Made by a program: the position numbers and the translations under genes. A stretch of DNA of 64,000 nucleotides, from assembly GCA_030844895.1 (NCBI GenBank), contig CM061231.1, positions 88,942,706 through 89,006,705 on the forward strand, in the 5' to 3' direction. This DNA comes from Ambrosia x helenae. Taxonomy: Eukaryota; Streptophyta; Magnoliopsida; Asterales; Asteraceae. Position 1 is the stretch's first letter. Each line of letters opens with the position of its first letter. The notes under the pieces were generated by a model that saw only the letters and a list, made by a program, of their open reading frames with translations, did no database searches and was not told the DNA's origin. Below are positions 24,063 to 38,200 of this stretch, piece by piece.

Positions 24063-25591
24063 TCCTCTGTCTGTGCTGTACTTGTTGGGCGCAGCCTATG
24101 GTGCACATCGCCAGCAGGAGTCTCCATCTCAATCTCCTCATCAACCAGTTCCTCTACCTCAACTGGTTTTTCAACTTCCTTCCCTCTACCACTCCTAGTA
24201 GTCACTTCCTTAGCAGTGGCATTTGGGTTAACCTGGGTACTACTAGGGAATGATCCTACAGGCCTCTCAGTCATCCTACTAGCCATCTCTCCTACTGTCC
24301 TCTCTAGACTCTGAATGGTGGAACCTTGATTCCTAAACATTAACTCAAACTCCTGGTTCTTTTTCTGCTGATCCTGATGCCTAGCTTCACCCTGCATAAC
24401 TAGAGTTTCTAAGAGTTTATTGGTTCTACTCTGACGCTCCTCACTTTTCTTAAGAAACTCACTCATCTCAGACTTAGACTCTCCACTACTCTGCCCATCA
24501 GCAGGGGCCTGAAACAGACTCTGGCGGGGCTGGAATCCAGGAGGACCCCCGATCCTCCAGTTTGAGGACTGGCGTGGCTGCCAACCTCATCCCTGGTTCT
24601 GCATAAAACTCAACTCCTCCTCATATCCTACAGGGCAATCAATCGTATCATGCCCACCTCTACACACCTCGCACTTAGCAGAAATCTTAACTTGAATGTC
24701 CTTCATCATTTTCTCTAAGGACTCTACCTGGGCAGACAAGGCTATGCTAGAATCTACGGAATGAATACCATTGGGGGCAGCAGTAACGCCCCCAGAGCCA
24801 GGCTCAATATAAGTGCTAGAGGCAAGATCCTCTATCATCTCGAGACAAGCAGCAGCGGTTTTAGTTTTCATCATGTTACCGCCTGCTGTGGAGTCAAGGA
24901 GTCTCTTAGTCGCATTAGAAACTCCATTATAGAATTTCTCAATGACCCTCCAATCCTCGAGACCATGATTAGGGCACTTATTAAGAAGTCCCTTGAAACG
25001 GTCCCAAGTCTCGTAGAATGACTCCCCCAGCTGCTCAGTGAAAGCATAGATGAGGTTCCTAAGACGAGCAGTCTTAGCAGGGGAGAAGTATTTCTGAAGA
25101 AATTTGGTCTGAAGATCAGTCCAAGTGGTAATGGCTCCCTGTGGGAGGGAATACAACCAAACAGCCACCTGATCAGTGAAAGAAAATGGAAATAAACGAA
25201 GTTTAATGGCGTCCTCACTAACGTTATTCAGGTGGAAAATGCTACAAACCCTACTAAACCTAGTCAGATGGCCATGCGGGTCCTTGTCACGCAAACCATG
25301 GAACTGGACCGAATGGGAAATGGTGTTAATCACGGTGGGTGAGATGGACCAGTTGTTCGCCTCGACAGTGGGAAGGGTGATGCTAGAGCGAATGGTGGTT
25401 GGCGAATCACTGATGTGCTCATGAACAGTCCTAGTGTCAGCCATAACTAAAGCAGAATCAAGATCAGAATGAGGTACCTGTGGCTGGCGTAAGCGACGGT
25501 GGAACTCTGGTTCGGGCTCAGAGAATGGTGTAATATCAGGTGGGCACGAGGAACGTGTGTGCATACACTGAAAAGGGAGTGGAAAGATCAC
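24041..25591 (-). pseudogene. Athila-type gag of B, broken
   Basis: A likely start is the ATG at 25442-25444 (MADTRTVHEH). The capsid core reads DPHGHLTRFSRVCSIF, AIKLRLFPFSF, TTWTDLQTKFLQKYF, a pattern typical of Athila Gag. Near 24650 is a single degenerate zinc-knuckle-like CEVCRGGHDTIDC. A TGA at 24587-24589 interrupts the frame; beyond it a coiled-coil-like segment (SEFLKKSEERQSRTNKLLET) and an acidic tail continue to a frameshift at about 24060, after which the protease leader follows in another frame. Gag and pol were probably one long frame originally. Confidence 0.85.
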
Positions 25592-25733
25592 GAATCACAC
25601 ACACGCCAAAGGAAAGACTAAACAGACAAACTACTAAAAGCAGGTAACACAGTAGGCAAATAAAACTAGCAAACAAGAAAAACAACTAATCCTAAGCACA
25701 CAAACTAACAAGCAAGCACACAAAGCAAAGCAA

Positions 25734-25772
<39 letters not shown>

Positions 25773-25924
25773 TTGAATTTTTTTTTTATTTTTTTTATAA
25801 ATATAAGTAAGAAAATTAAAAATAAAAAATAATAATAAAAGTAAAAGAAGTAAAAGTGACTAAATCCCCGACTCGGGCCGTCCTCGAAAGCGCAATAGTG
25901 TCCCCGGCAACGGCGCCAAAAACT
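25592..25924 (-). promoter_or_regulatory. Leader of B with tRNA-Asp primer binding site
   Basis: The complement of TGGCGCCGTTGCCGGGGAC lies at 25900-25918, six bases from the LTR; this is the tRNA-Asp primer site typical of Athila elements. The rest of the leader is A/T-rich, with an AT microsatellite at 25740-25767. No gene. Confidence 0.93.
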
Positions 25925-27346
25925 TGATGCGTGAAATGTGTGATAAATATAATTTAAGTCCAATTAATTTCAAAACAAGTTTTAAATGGGAAATACCCAC
26001 TAAACCACACACTACCGGCAAGTGTACGGTCGAAAGTAGTAAAGTAAATAAGTCCGAGTATCGAACCGTGGACACAGTAGTAGCGGCTCTCGGTACTAAG
26101 CTTTCGTCGAGTCCTAGTCTAATAAATTAAAGTGCTGGTGGTTTAATTAACTACTAAAAAAATATAAAATTAAAGTAAATAAAATGCAAACAACTCAAAC
26201 AAAACAAACAAACAAGTAGATTTGGATGAGATCAAATAATGAGAAAATGGCTACCTAGGTAAGAATCAAGGTGACTGATTTATAGCACTCGGAATCGGAT
26301 AAATGGGTTTTGGCTACCGGGATCTTAAGATACACTAAACTAGACCAACACTGGAACGCGAATCATTCTCCAACATGTCGCAATACTGAATCTAGGGAAG
26401 TGTGTAAACTCACCGGTCCCGGGTTTAGATCACCTCTCGGTCTCTCCAAACTATGCTAAGGTATCCTAAATCTGAATGTCCTCTCGGCCCCCTCAGAAAC
26501 AATACATATGTGTAAGGGATAGTAATTCTAACAGATTTCTAACACAGGGTGCTAACAAAACAGGCACGCTAGGGGTGACTCACTCTCGTGCAGACCACGG
26601 TCCCGAAAACCTACCAAGCTAGACACACTAACACCTAATCTCTTCTCGGTCTCAAAGGTGGTAGAATGCTAAATTACCGAATAATTAATTAACTTGTTTC
26701 TAGGGTTTACTACGTCTAGCAACCACAAGATATATCAAAAACACCAAGTCTAAGATACTAACAAAATCCTAGATCAAAAGATACAAAATCTATTAAACTA
26801 GAATTAAGCGAAACATATACTAATATTAAGATATTAAGCACGCATATACAAACGAAACCTTATTAGAAAACCTTTACCAAAACATTATATAAATCCAACC
26901 CGAAAATTATTATTCAATTGTCACCCATCATCAATACCTAGGTAGCACTAAAAGTTTAGCTACTCATAGTCATGGAAATCAATGAAAACATGGGTTCAAC
27001 AAAATAATAAAACATAGTATCAAGTAGTTGAAAAACACAAAGTAATCAAAACTCAAAACTAGTGTTTTAGATAAAGAAACCCAAGCCTTCACCAATGGCT
27101 CCAAGCCTTACTCTCCTTGAAAATTCTCTCTCCAATTCCCGTGCAAAGTGCTGTTGTCCAATGAATTCTGCTTTGCGGCCGCTATGCTTCTGCTCGATGA
27201 TGTTCTCCTCTTCCCTTTTTATCATATGTCATTTATAATATGTCATTTTGGTATTGACATTGCAAAACCTATTGGGCTCTCATTCTTTCTTTTTTTTTTT
27301 GTTTTTTGTTCGTAAGTCTAAATGGACTTCAAGTCCATATTTAATT

Positions 27347-27426
<80 letters not shown>

Positions 27427-27453
27427 AATAGATAGTATTATACTCGGTGCTTT
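25925..27453 (-). repeat. 5' LTR of B, main part (interrupted by E)
   Basis: Starts TGATGCGTGAAATGTG like 16591. It is cut at gcttt (27449-27453) by element E and resumes at 47231. A TTA microsatellite lies just before the break. Joined length is about 1,765 bp, close to the 1,777 bp of the other LTR. Confidence 0.92.
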
Positions 27454-29424
27454 TGTCACACCCTCACATTTCCACTGCAGTGTTGATACTGCAAGGCGCA
27501 TGACATACTAGGATCCCATAGCCATAAGTCATATGAACGAACTCTAAATGCCCAAACCATTTAGTTCGTTTTCAAAAACCAAGTTTAGTTAAGCTGCGGA
27601 AGCGTAAACCAAATTTAAACCTTTTAAAACCATGCGCAAAACAACGCGTCCAAATTAAAATCATACGAAAGAAAATGTAAAAGCATAATATGTAATTTAG
27701 GTGTATGCCCAAAGACTCAAATGCAGTGAAGTGTGCAGTGCTTTCTAATCCTGGCACCGGAAGCTAACTACCTGCAAAAGCATGTATATCATGGGTAAAC
27801 AAACAATGTTGGTGAGTTCACTAAGTAAAGTAAATGAGTATGTAAATGCGCTAGTTTCCAAAACCACGTAAACAAGTATTGAGTTGGTTCCAAGAACCGT
27901 GTAAACACTAATTCATCGCATGTCAAGGGTAGCTAACCCATTCAAAATAAATAACACCGATATACCGAACTGCTGATGTACGTGTAGCCACAAATGTGAG
28001 CCGCATGCCTTACATCATTGCCTATCAACAATGATAAAATCTGTTAAGTTATAGTTCACTCCCGCACTCCCCGAGCCGGTGTGAGGTTTGTCAGACCTAA
28101 TAGCGCTATCAACTAATAACCCGCTTGCCATAACCTGGCAACTCATTCGATATGTGAAGGACTTACAGATGATAGAGTTGGTTTAGTTCATCAAGGACAC
28201 AGTTTGCGAACTAGCAAAAACCGACCCACACAAGGATCCATAGCATCCCAACCCGGGATGTGTAAGTATTCCCAAACCGGACTAGAAAGTAGTAGTCCCA
28301 AACCGGACTAGAAAGTAGTAGTCCCAAAACGCATGATTTTGGACTTTTTGAAAAGCTAACATCATAAGTTATGTTTTAGTATCAGAAAACAATAAGATTA
28401 CGCATGTTAATCACCCTATATCAGCCATACAAGTCGTTACAGATAATCTGCCAGAAATCAGAATTTTAACAACATGACTCTTATAAACCCTAATCATCCT
28501 TAATAACCCACAATCATGCAATAAACTCATATTAACACAACAAAATCCATATTATCACGTTTAACCTCTGATTTTTATGTACCATGTGCTCTAGATATGA
28601 TTTTTTTTATCAACAATACTCATTAACATACATAACAAACATCCAAGATATCCTACACATGTTGATTTGCGATTTTAACATAAGTATTTCTTAGGGTTTT
28701 TTACAACTTTTCCAGCCTTAAAACTTATCATACAACACATAAAGTATATACCTTGAATCGCTTAAGTCCTTAAAACTCCAAGATAGCACCCGAATCACTT
28801 GAACTTGTAAGGAATTGATGCAAGATTGAAAGTGAAGAAGAGGGTACACCCTCTTGAAAACCCACGGCGCAATGGAGGCTAGGGTTTGTGTTGTTTTTTT
28901 TTTTATATAAACATAATATAGTAGGGTTAAGATCATGGGCCAAAGTTTCAGGTTTATGGGCCTTTTCTTGATAAACGGGCCCGTTAATACGGTTTTAATC
29001 CCGAGAATAGTCTCGATAATATTATTCATACTAACTTATGTAAAAATTATTGTTTTTATCATCTCATAACATGTTAATTACAGAATGCACATAATTCATA
29101 GGGTTTACGTACTGACTATCTATTAAAACAGTAATCCACATAAACATGTAATTCACAAACGCGTGTTAATTCACATTCATCGTCACCCAATAGATCATAT
29201 GATTATGTATGCTTGACAAATCACCAACGTTCGGGATACAGGACTCGTGTGTGTGTCAAGACAAAACCTTCCTAGTTATAACGTACGTTAATATCATATG
29301 TTATTATCCCATAACATATCGAAAGACCTTCTTAACTACTCCTAGTTAGGTGTTTAGTCACGAATGTACATGAAAGTTAACTAGAGTTCAGTAAAAGTAA
29401 TATCCTGAAAATGCAGGTGTCACA
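27454..29424 (-). repeat. 3' LTR of element E
   Basis: Starts TGTCACACCCTCAC, ends GTGTCACA. On the minus strand a TATA-like TTTATATAAAA (about 28903-28913) is followed by a telo-box-like AAACCCTA in the R region, the same order as in A. It carries two and a half copies of a 27-bp repeat with caaaccggactagaaag near 28270-28325. The family LTR resembles that of C but lacks about 0.75 kb in the middle. Confidence 0.93.
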
Positions 29425-29552
29425 TCATCCCCAAGTTGAAAAGAATTTGGTCCCGAAATTCAGCAAGTAAACAGTGAAGCCAGTGTAAAATTGTATGCTT
29501 GGTTACCGGATGTCACATCATCCCCAAGTTGAAAGGAATTTCGCCCCGAAAT
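29425..29552 (-). promoter_or_regulatory. Double polypurine tract of E
   Basis: The block tgtcacatcatccccaag followed by ttgaaa and a tttcgg/cccgaaatt motif occurs at 29418 (true LTR edge) and again at 29511, 93 bp apart. The inner copy resembles a second polypurine tract with an LTR-start sequence attached. Confidence 0.75.
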
Positions 29553-32380
29553 TCACTTTGAGTCAGTCGCTTCACGTTTAGAGTTTAGTTCATTCGCATG
29601 TTCAGGTTCAGTAGAAAGATGTGGGTATTTGAGCCGCATTTTATCCATGCGTTCCCACGTGTATTCCAGTCCTAGACGGAAATTGTATCGCACCCTAACA
29701 ATAGGTTTGGTGCTCTGTCTGAGTTTCTTGACGCCCCGCTCAAGAATCTCCACTGGTTCTTCCACGAACCGTGGCTGATCGTCCACCTGGATCTCCTCCC
29801 GTGGCACTACCAGTATTGTATCCGATAAGCATTTCTTTATATTCGATACGTGGAGTACATCATGTACCCCAGTAAGTTCATTAGGCAGGTTCAACCTGTA
29901 AGTTACTAGACCAATCCTTTCGACAATCTCGAATGGTCCAACATATTGCGGGTTCAACTTTCCCCATTTTCCAAAGCGTATCACACCCTTCCATGGTGAC
30001 ACCTTTAATAGAATATTGTCCCCAACCTGGAACTACAAAGGTTTCCTATGCTTATCAGCGTAACTTTTCTGTCGATCCCGAGCAGCAGCCATCCGATTTC
30101 TGATTTGCACTATCTTCTCAGAAGTTTCGTGCACGAGTTCGGGACCTGTTAGCTGGCTATCCCCAACCTCAGTCCAGCAGATGGGAGACCTACACTTGCG
30201 TCCATAAAGTGCCTCAAAAGGCGCACACTGTATCGAAGTGTGGTAGTTGTTATAAGAAAATTCAATCAACGGCAAGTGCTTATCCCAACGGTTGCCAAAA
30301 TCCACCACGCACGCTCATAGCAGATCCTCCAATGTTTGGATGGTACATTCACTCTGTCCATCCGTCTGTGGGTGATAGGTTGTGCTCATATCTAGGCAAG
30401 TTCCCCAAGCGTCTTGGAGGGTAGTCCAGAAATGAAAAGTGAATCGCGCATCACGATCAGATATAATAGAAGTAGGCACCCCATGCCTAGAGACTACCTC
30501 CTTGATGTAGAGATTTGCTAGTTTCTCCAGCGAGTCTGTTTCCTTTATTGCCAGAAAGTGTGCCGATTTGGTTAAACGATCCACGATAACCCAAATCATG
30601 TTATGGCCCATTGGCGTTCTAGGAAGCTTTGTGATAAAATCCATAGAAATTCCATCCCATTTCTACATATAGGGATTTCTAGTTGTCGGAGTAGGCCTGA
30701 AGGTTTCTGATATTCAATCTTAACCTTCGCACAAGTCAAGCACTTGCTAACATATGTGGTTATTTCAGCTTTCATGTTTGGCCACCAGTAAAAAGTTTTA
30801 AGATTTTGGTACATCTTGTCCGAACTAGGACGTACCGAATATCGAGAGGTGTGAGCTTCATCAAGCACCAGTTGTCTAAGATCCCCAAAAAGTGGTATCC
30901 AGACTCGATTCATAAAGTATTGAAGACCATCCGTCTTCAGTTCCAAGTGCTTATCCGCACCATGTAAAGTTTCAAGCCCGATGTTTTCTTCTTTCAAAGC
31001 CTCGCCCTGGGCTTCACGTATCTTATCAGGAGGATTAGAATGTACGGTAAGTTGTACAGCTCGCACTCGTTTGGGTTTCGTTTCCTTACGACTGAGGGCA
31101 TCAGCTACTACGTTAGCTTTCCCTGGATGATACTTGATGGCACAGTCATAATCATTCAGAAGCTTGACCCATTGACGTTGTCGCATGTTCAGCTCATTTG
31201 GATCGAATATGAGTTGGAGGCTCTTGTGGTCAGTGAATATCGTACATTTCGTACCACAGAGATGATGCCTCCAGATCTTTAGAGCAAAAACCACTGCTCC
31301 TAGTTACAAGTCATGGGTGGTGTAATTCTTCACATGAACCTTCAATTGACATGAGGCATACGTGATTACCTTATCACGCTGCATCAGCACACACCCTAAC
31401 CCTTGGATAGACGCATCACAGTACACTACGAAGTCCTTTGTACCCTCAGGTAATGATAGTATAGGTGCACTGCAAAGTTTCGACTTTAATAGTTGAAAGG
31501 CAGATTCTTAGGCATCTCCCCACTTATAAGTAATACCCTTCTGTGTCAAGGCGGTGAGAGGTTGAGCGATCTCAGAGAATCCCTCAATGAATCTGCGATA
31601 GTATCCCGCGAGACCAAGAAAATGGCGCACCTCAGTAGGGGTCTTAGGAGCCTCCCACTTTTTAGTAGCATCAATATTGGCGGGATCAACATGTATTCCT
31701 GCCTCGTTAACCACATGTCCAAGAAATTGGACTTCTCGAATCCAAAAGTCACATTTAGAGAACTTTGCATACAACTGCTCATTTCTCAAGAGTTCCAAGA
31801 TCAGCTTTAGATGTTGCTCGTGCTCTTCCCTGCTCTTGGAATAAATCAGTATGTCATCTATGAGCACTATGACGAATTTGTCCAAATAAGGCTTGCACAC
31901 GCGGTTCATTAGATCCATGAACACAGCCGGTGCATTGGTTAGGCCAAATGGCATCACCAAAAACTCATAATGTCCATAATGAGTTCGAAAGGCTGTCTTC
32001 GCCACATCCTTCTCTCGGACTCTCAGTTGATGGTATCCTGACCTCAAGTCAATCTTAGAATAGAAACTCGACCCTTGAAGCTGGTCGAACAAGTCATCAA
32101 TACGGGGCAAAGGGTAGCGGTTCTTAACCGTTACTTTGTTCAACTTCTGATACACATGTGGAAACTCCCATCCTTCTTTTTATCAAACATAACTGGAGCT
32201 CCCCATGGCGAAGAACTAGGTCTAGTAAAGCCCCTATCCAATAGCTCTTGGAGTTGGGTAATCAGTTCTTGAAGTTCGCCTGGTGCTAGGCGGTATGGTG
32301 CGCATGCAATTGGAGCTGCTCCAGGTACAAGGTCAATTTGAAACTCCACTTGACGAACAGGTGGAAGTCCAGGTAGTTCC
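29553..32380 (-). pseudogene. pol of E, 3' part: RT, RNase H, integrase, chromodomain; broken
   Basis: Reading down from 32380: RT start (QVEFQIDLVPGAAP), then RT with IDDILIYSK (about 31850), RNase H and its tether (TDHKSLQLIFDP), the integrase zinc finger, catalytic core (MDFITKLPRTP, SIISDRDARFT, YHPQTDGQSE) and the GPF module with chromodomain (VEEPVEILERGVKKL, YTWERMDKMRLKYPHL). Breaks include frameshifts near 32150, 31500-31290 and 30640, a TGA at about 30315 and a TAG at about 30033. It is interrupted upstream by C, inserted between the protease and RT domains. Close relative of C and about as similar to A in its domains. Confidence 0.9.
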
Positions 32381-35119
32381 TGTCACACCCTCAAATTTCC
32401 ACTGCGGGGTTTATACCGCGAGGCGCATGACAAACCAGGATCCCATAGCCATAAGTCACATGAACGAACTCTAAATGCCCAAACCATTTAGTTCGTTTTC
32501 AAAAACCAAGTTTAGTTAAGCTGCGGAAGCGTAGACCAAAGTTAAACCTTTTTAAAAACCATGCGCAAAACAACGCGCCCAAATTAAAACCATATGAGAG
32601 AAAAGGTAAAAGCATAATATGTAATTTATGTGTATGCCCAAGACCCCAAATGCAGTGAAGTGTACAGTGGTTTTTAATCCTGGCACCGGAAGCTAACTAC
32701 CTGCAAAAGCATGTAAATCATGTGTCAACATAAAGCTGGTGAGTTCACAAAGTAAAGTAATTGAGTATGTAAATGCGTTGGTTTCCAAAACCACGTAATC
32801 AAGTAAATTGAGTTGGTTCCTTGAACCGTGTAACCACTAGTTCGTCGCATGTCAAGGGTAGCTAACCTATTCATGATAACTAACACCGAATATACCGAAC
32901 TGCTATGTACGTGTAGCCACAAAAGTGCGCCGCATGCCTGACATCATTGTCTATCCACAATGATAAAGTTTCGTTAAGTTATAGTTCACGCCCGCGCTCC
33001 CCGAGCCGGTGTGAGTTTGTAAGACCTAATAGCGCTATCAACTAATAACCCGCTTGCCAACCCTGGCAACTCATTCGGTACGTGAGGACTTACCGATGAT
33101 AGAAATGGTTTAGTTTATCAAGGACACAATTGCGAACTAGCAAAGTAACCGACCCTCATAAGGATCCATGGCATCCCAACCCAGGATGTGTAAGTAGTCC
33201 CAAACCGGACTAGAAAATGTTAAGTAAAGTGTCTCATACATGAGACGCATGCTTTTGAGAAAAAGAGTAGTGAAACTCACCTTAGTGTGCAAGCAAAAGA
33301 AATCCGACCCGCAAGTAAAGTATGCTACCGACACCCTAATACAAATGTCACTAGGTGAGTATATGTGCATAACCAACACACCATATAACTCGTTTATCCG
33401 AGACATTTAAATGTTCAAAACCGTGTAGTGACACCTAATGACTCTACATACTCAAGTATGTCCTACGTATCCCGTTGGTGATCATAGTGATTATTATCAG
33501 TTTAATACATCAAATACATCTCATACAAGTTTTCACACAAGTACATGTCAATTACATACCACATACAACTCCAAATAGTCACATAAAGACCCCGTACACA
33601 ATCTGCGTTTTTAGGACAGATTGTGCGCTGTGAAAAACGAATTATTTAAAATACTTAACGAATAAACTAAAGTCCCAAATTTTTACTGAGTATTCATGGG
33701 GATTTGGTTGCAAACCCATATTTTTGTTTTGTCCTAAAACCAAACACAAAAATTATGAAAATTCGTACAACACAGCTATGTCCAGAAAATTTCCTCAACA
33801 TGTCAGTTTAGTAGAAAAATTCTCAAAAATTGTGTATTCATCCAAACGGGATGAATCCACTTGGAAAAGCTCAATGTTTTCAATATTGACCTACTGTAAG
33901 AATTTCATAACTTAATTCCTTGTAAATCTCAAGTTATGACCATTTAAAGTTAACCAAATTCACAAATCCGAAAATCTGATATGACCCCTAACCAAATAAA
34001 ATTCCAAAAACGACTCAAACGGTGTCCAAATCTGATGGTTTTGCCCATTATGAAAAGCTAAGACCTTGTACATTACAATCATGCAAAGAAATCATCAAAA
34101 CAATCAATTTAACATCGAGATACAGCCCCTACAAAACACCCTAACGAATCTGCCAGAAACTGAAACTTGCTCCCCAAGTTATTCACAAACCCTAATCATG
34201 CATAAAAATCTCTAATACATGCATAACTCATATTATTCTGATTAAACACCTATATTATCATACAAAAACCCTAATTATGATTACTAACAACAACCATCAT
34301 CGTCAAATCACAATGAACATTCAAGAACACCCACATAACCCTATATGCGATTTTTATACATGCAATCTCTAGGGTTTTTAAAACTTTTCAAGTATTGTAA
34401 ATCATCAAGAAACATGTAAAATGTATACCTTGCAATGCTAAACTCCTCAAGGCCTAGAGATTGCACCCAAATCAACTTGAATTAGTGAAAAAGAGGTGTT
34501 GTTTGATTGAATATTGAGAGAGTGGTTGGGGTGGGAGTTCACGGCGCATAAGGGGGGTGGGTTAGGGTTTTTTTTTTTTTTTTTTGTCTCCTAATTATAA
34601 AGGGGCTTGGCTTCTTGCCCAAGCAATTGGGTATTAGGGCCCCTTATAGTCCATTAACTGAACCCGTTAGTCATGTTCTAGTCCAATACCGGGCCCGATG
34701 ATATTAATCACCCTAAATTGCATAAAAACTATTGTTTTTATTATCTCATAGCATATCAATCATAAGGTGCACGTAATTTGCATGGTTTACATATTAACTT
34801 TCAGTTAAGCGGTAATTCACATAAACATGTAATCCACAAAAACATGTAACTTCACGTTCATCATAATTCTATTGTACACATTATTATATATGCCAGACAA
34901 ATCACCAACGTTCGGGATATAGGGCTCGTGTGTGCATTGTGATGATAACTTTACTTATTATAATGTAACATATGTTATTATCACATAACATATGTTATTA
35001 CCCTATAACATATATGAAGACCTTCCTAACTAACCCTAGTCAAGTGTTTAGTCACGTATGCACATGCAAGTTAACTAGAGTTCAGTTAAAGTAAGAACCT
35101 GAAAATGCGGGGTGTCACA
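32381..35119 (-). repeat. 3' LTR of element C
   Basis: 2,739 bp. Both ends match the E LTR, but about 0.75 kb in the middle (roughly 33215-34030) has no partner in E. On the minus strand a TATA-like CTTTATAATTAGG (about 34590-34602) is followed by a T/A run and AAACCCTAACCC. Confidence 0.93.
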
Positions 35120-35248
35120 TCATCCCTAAGTTGAAAAGAATTTCGTCCCGAAATTTAGCAAGTAAACAATAAAGCCAACTAGAATAGTGTGTGCTTGGTT
35201 CCCGGATGTCACATCATCCCCAAGTTGAAAGGAATTTTGCCCCGAAAT
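35120..35248 (-). promoter_or_regulatory. Double polypurine tract of C
   Basis: tgtcacatcatcc followed by a yaagttgaaa block at 35113 (LTR edge) and again at 35207, spacing 94 bp, each next to a cgaaatt/cccgaaatt motif. Same arrangement as E. Confidence 0.75.
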
Positions 35249-38200
35249 TCACTTTGAAAGAGCTGCTTTATGTTTAGCGTTCGATCTATGTTCAGGTTTA
35301 GGTTCAGAAAAGATGTGTGGGCATTTAAGCCGCATTTGATCCCTGCGTTCCCACGTGTATTCCGGTCCTAGACGGGAATTCCATCGCACCTTAACAATCG
35401 GTATGATGCTCTGTCTGAGTTTCTTGATGCCCCGCTCAAGAATCTCCCCTGGTTCTTCCGTGAACCGTAGCTGGTCGTCCACCTGGATCTCCTCCAGTGG
35501 CACCACCAGTGTTGTATCCAACAGGCATTTCTTTAGATTCAATGCGATACGTGGGATACATCATGTACCCCACCGAGTTTATTAAGCGAGTTTAACTTGT
35601 AAGTTACCGGACCAATCCTTTCGACAATCTCGAATGGTCCAATGTATCGCGGGTCAGCTTTCCCCGTTTTCCAAAGCGTATCACCCCCTTCCAAGGTGAC
35701 ACCTTCAACAGAACCTTGTCCCCAACCTGGAACTCCGAAGGTTTCCTACGCTTATCAGCGTAACTTTTCCGTCGATCACGAGCAGCAACCATCCGATTTC
35801 TGATTTGCACTATCTTCTCAAAAGTTTCGTGCACGAGTTCGGGACCTGTTAGTTGGCTATCCCCAACCTCAGTCCAACAGATGGGAGACCTACACTTGCG
35901 CCCATAAAGTGTCTCAAAAGGCGCACACTGTATCGAAGTGTGATAGCTGTTGTTATAAGGGAATTCGATCAAAGGCAAGTGCTTATCCCAACTATTGCCA
36001 AAATCCACCACGCACGCTCGTAACAGATCCTCCAACGTTTGGATGGTACGTTCACTTTGTCCATCCGTCTGCGGGTGATAGGCTGTGCTCATGTCCAGGC
36101 GAGTTCCCAAAGCATCTTGGAGAGTAGTCCAGAAACGAGCAGTGAATCGCCCATCGCGATCAGATATAATAGAAGTAGGCACCCCATGCCTAGAGACTAT
36201 CTCCTTGATGTAAAGGTTCGCTAGCTTCTCCAATGAGTCTGTTTCCTTTATAGCCAGAAAGTGGGCCGATTTGGTTAAACGATCCACGATAACCCAAATC
36301 ATGTTATGGCCCGTTGGCGTTCTAGGAAGCTTTGTAATAAAATCCATGGAAATCCCATCCCATTTCCACATAGGGATTTCTGGTTGTTGGAGTAGGCCTG
36401 AAGGTTTCTGATATTCAATCTTAACCTTCGCACAAGTCAGGCACTTACTAACATAAGTGGCTATTTCGGCTTTCATGTTTGGCCACCAGTAAAGAGTCTT
36501 AAGATCTTGGTACATCTTGTCCGAACCAGGATGTACCGAATATCGAGAGGTGTGTGCTTCATCAAGCACCAGTTGCCTGAGATCCCCAAAACGTGGTATC
36601 CAGACTCGATCCATGAAATACTGGAGGCCATCCGTTGTTAGTTCCAAGTGCTTATCAGCACCATGTAAGGTTTCAAGCCCGATGTTTTCTCCCTTCAAAG
36701 CTTCGCCCTGGGCTTCTCGTATCTTATCAGGAAGATTGGAATGAATGGTGAGTTGTAAAGCTCGTACCCATTTAGGTTTCGTTTCCTTTCGACTGAGGGC
36801 ATCAGCTACTACATTAGCCTTCCCTGGATGATACTTGATGGCACAATCATAATCATTCAAAAGTTCAACCCAGCGACGTTGTCGTATGTTCAGCACTCTT
36901 ATGATCAAATATATGCTGAAGGCTCTTGTGATCTGTAAAAATTGTGCACTTTGTTCCATAGAGGTAGTGCCTCCAGATTTTGAGAGCGAATACCACCGCT
37001 CCCAGCTCCAAATCATGAGTGGGGTAATTCTTCTCATGGACCTTCAATTGTCGCGATGCATATGCGATTACCTTATCACGTTGCATGAGTACGCACCCTA
37101 AGCCTTGGATAGACGCATCACAGTACACTACAAAGTCCTCTGTACCCTCAGGCAACGATAGTATCGGTGCACTGCAAAGTTTTGACCAGATTCTTGGCAT
37201 CCCCCCACTTATAGGTAATGCCTTTCTGCGTTAGGGCGGTGAGAGGTTGAGCGATCTTACAGAATCCCTTAATGAATCTACGATAGTATCCCGCGAGACC
37301 AAGAAATTGGCGCACCTCAGTATGGGTCCTAGGAGCCTCCCACTTTTTAATAGCGTCAATCTTGGCGGGGTCAACATGTATTCCTGCCTCGTTGACCACA
37401 TGTCCAAGAAATTGGACTTCTCGAATCCAAAAGCCACATTTAGAGAATCTTGCATACAACTGCTCCTTTCTCAATAGTTCCAAGATCAGTTGCAGGTGTT
37501 GCTCGCGCTCTTCCCTGCTCTTGGAATAAATCAGTATGTCATCTATGAACACTATGACGAATTTGTCCAAATAGGGCTTGCACACATGGTTCATCGGAAC
37601 AATGAACACAACCGGTGCATCCAAATGGCATCACCAAAAACTCATAATGTCTATAACGAGTTCGAAAGGCTGTCTTCGCCACATCCTCCTCTCCGACTCT
37701 CAGCTGATGGTATCCTGACCTCAAGTCAATCATAGAATAGAAACTTGACCCTTGCAGTTGGTCGCACAAGTCATCATTACGAGGCAAAGCGTAGCGGTTT
37801 CTAAACCGTCACCTTGTTCAACTTCCGATACACATGCGGAAACTCCCATCCTTCTTCTTATCAAACAGAACTGGAGCTCCCCATAGCGAAGAACTAGGTC
37901 TAATAAAGCCCCTATCCAATAGCTCTTGGAGTTGGGTAGACAGTTCTTGAAGTTCGCCTAGTGCTAGGCGGTATGGTGCGCGTGCAACTGGAGCTGCTCC
38001 AGGTACAAGGTCAATTTGAAACTCCACTTGACAAACAGGTGGAAGTCCAGGTAGTTCCTCTGGGAAAATATCTGGGAAATCTCGGACTACTGGGATGTCC
38101 TCAGTCTTAGTTTCAGTCTCAGCTCGAGTGTCAGATTTGTTAGCTAAAATGGTTGGACAGCCCTTACGAATACACTTCTGGGCTTTCAAGAGGAGATGAT

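Noticed and set aside
24587..24600. Separate gag genes in B
   Set aside because: The two frames are one Gag split by a TGA; flanking reading continues in the same frame.
34490..34580. Interstitial telomere repeat (CCCTAA)
   Set aside because: Only one to two units, repeated because the LTR is repeated.
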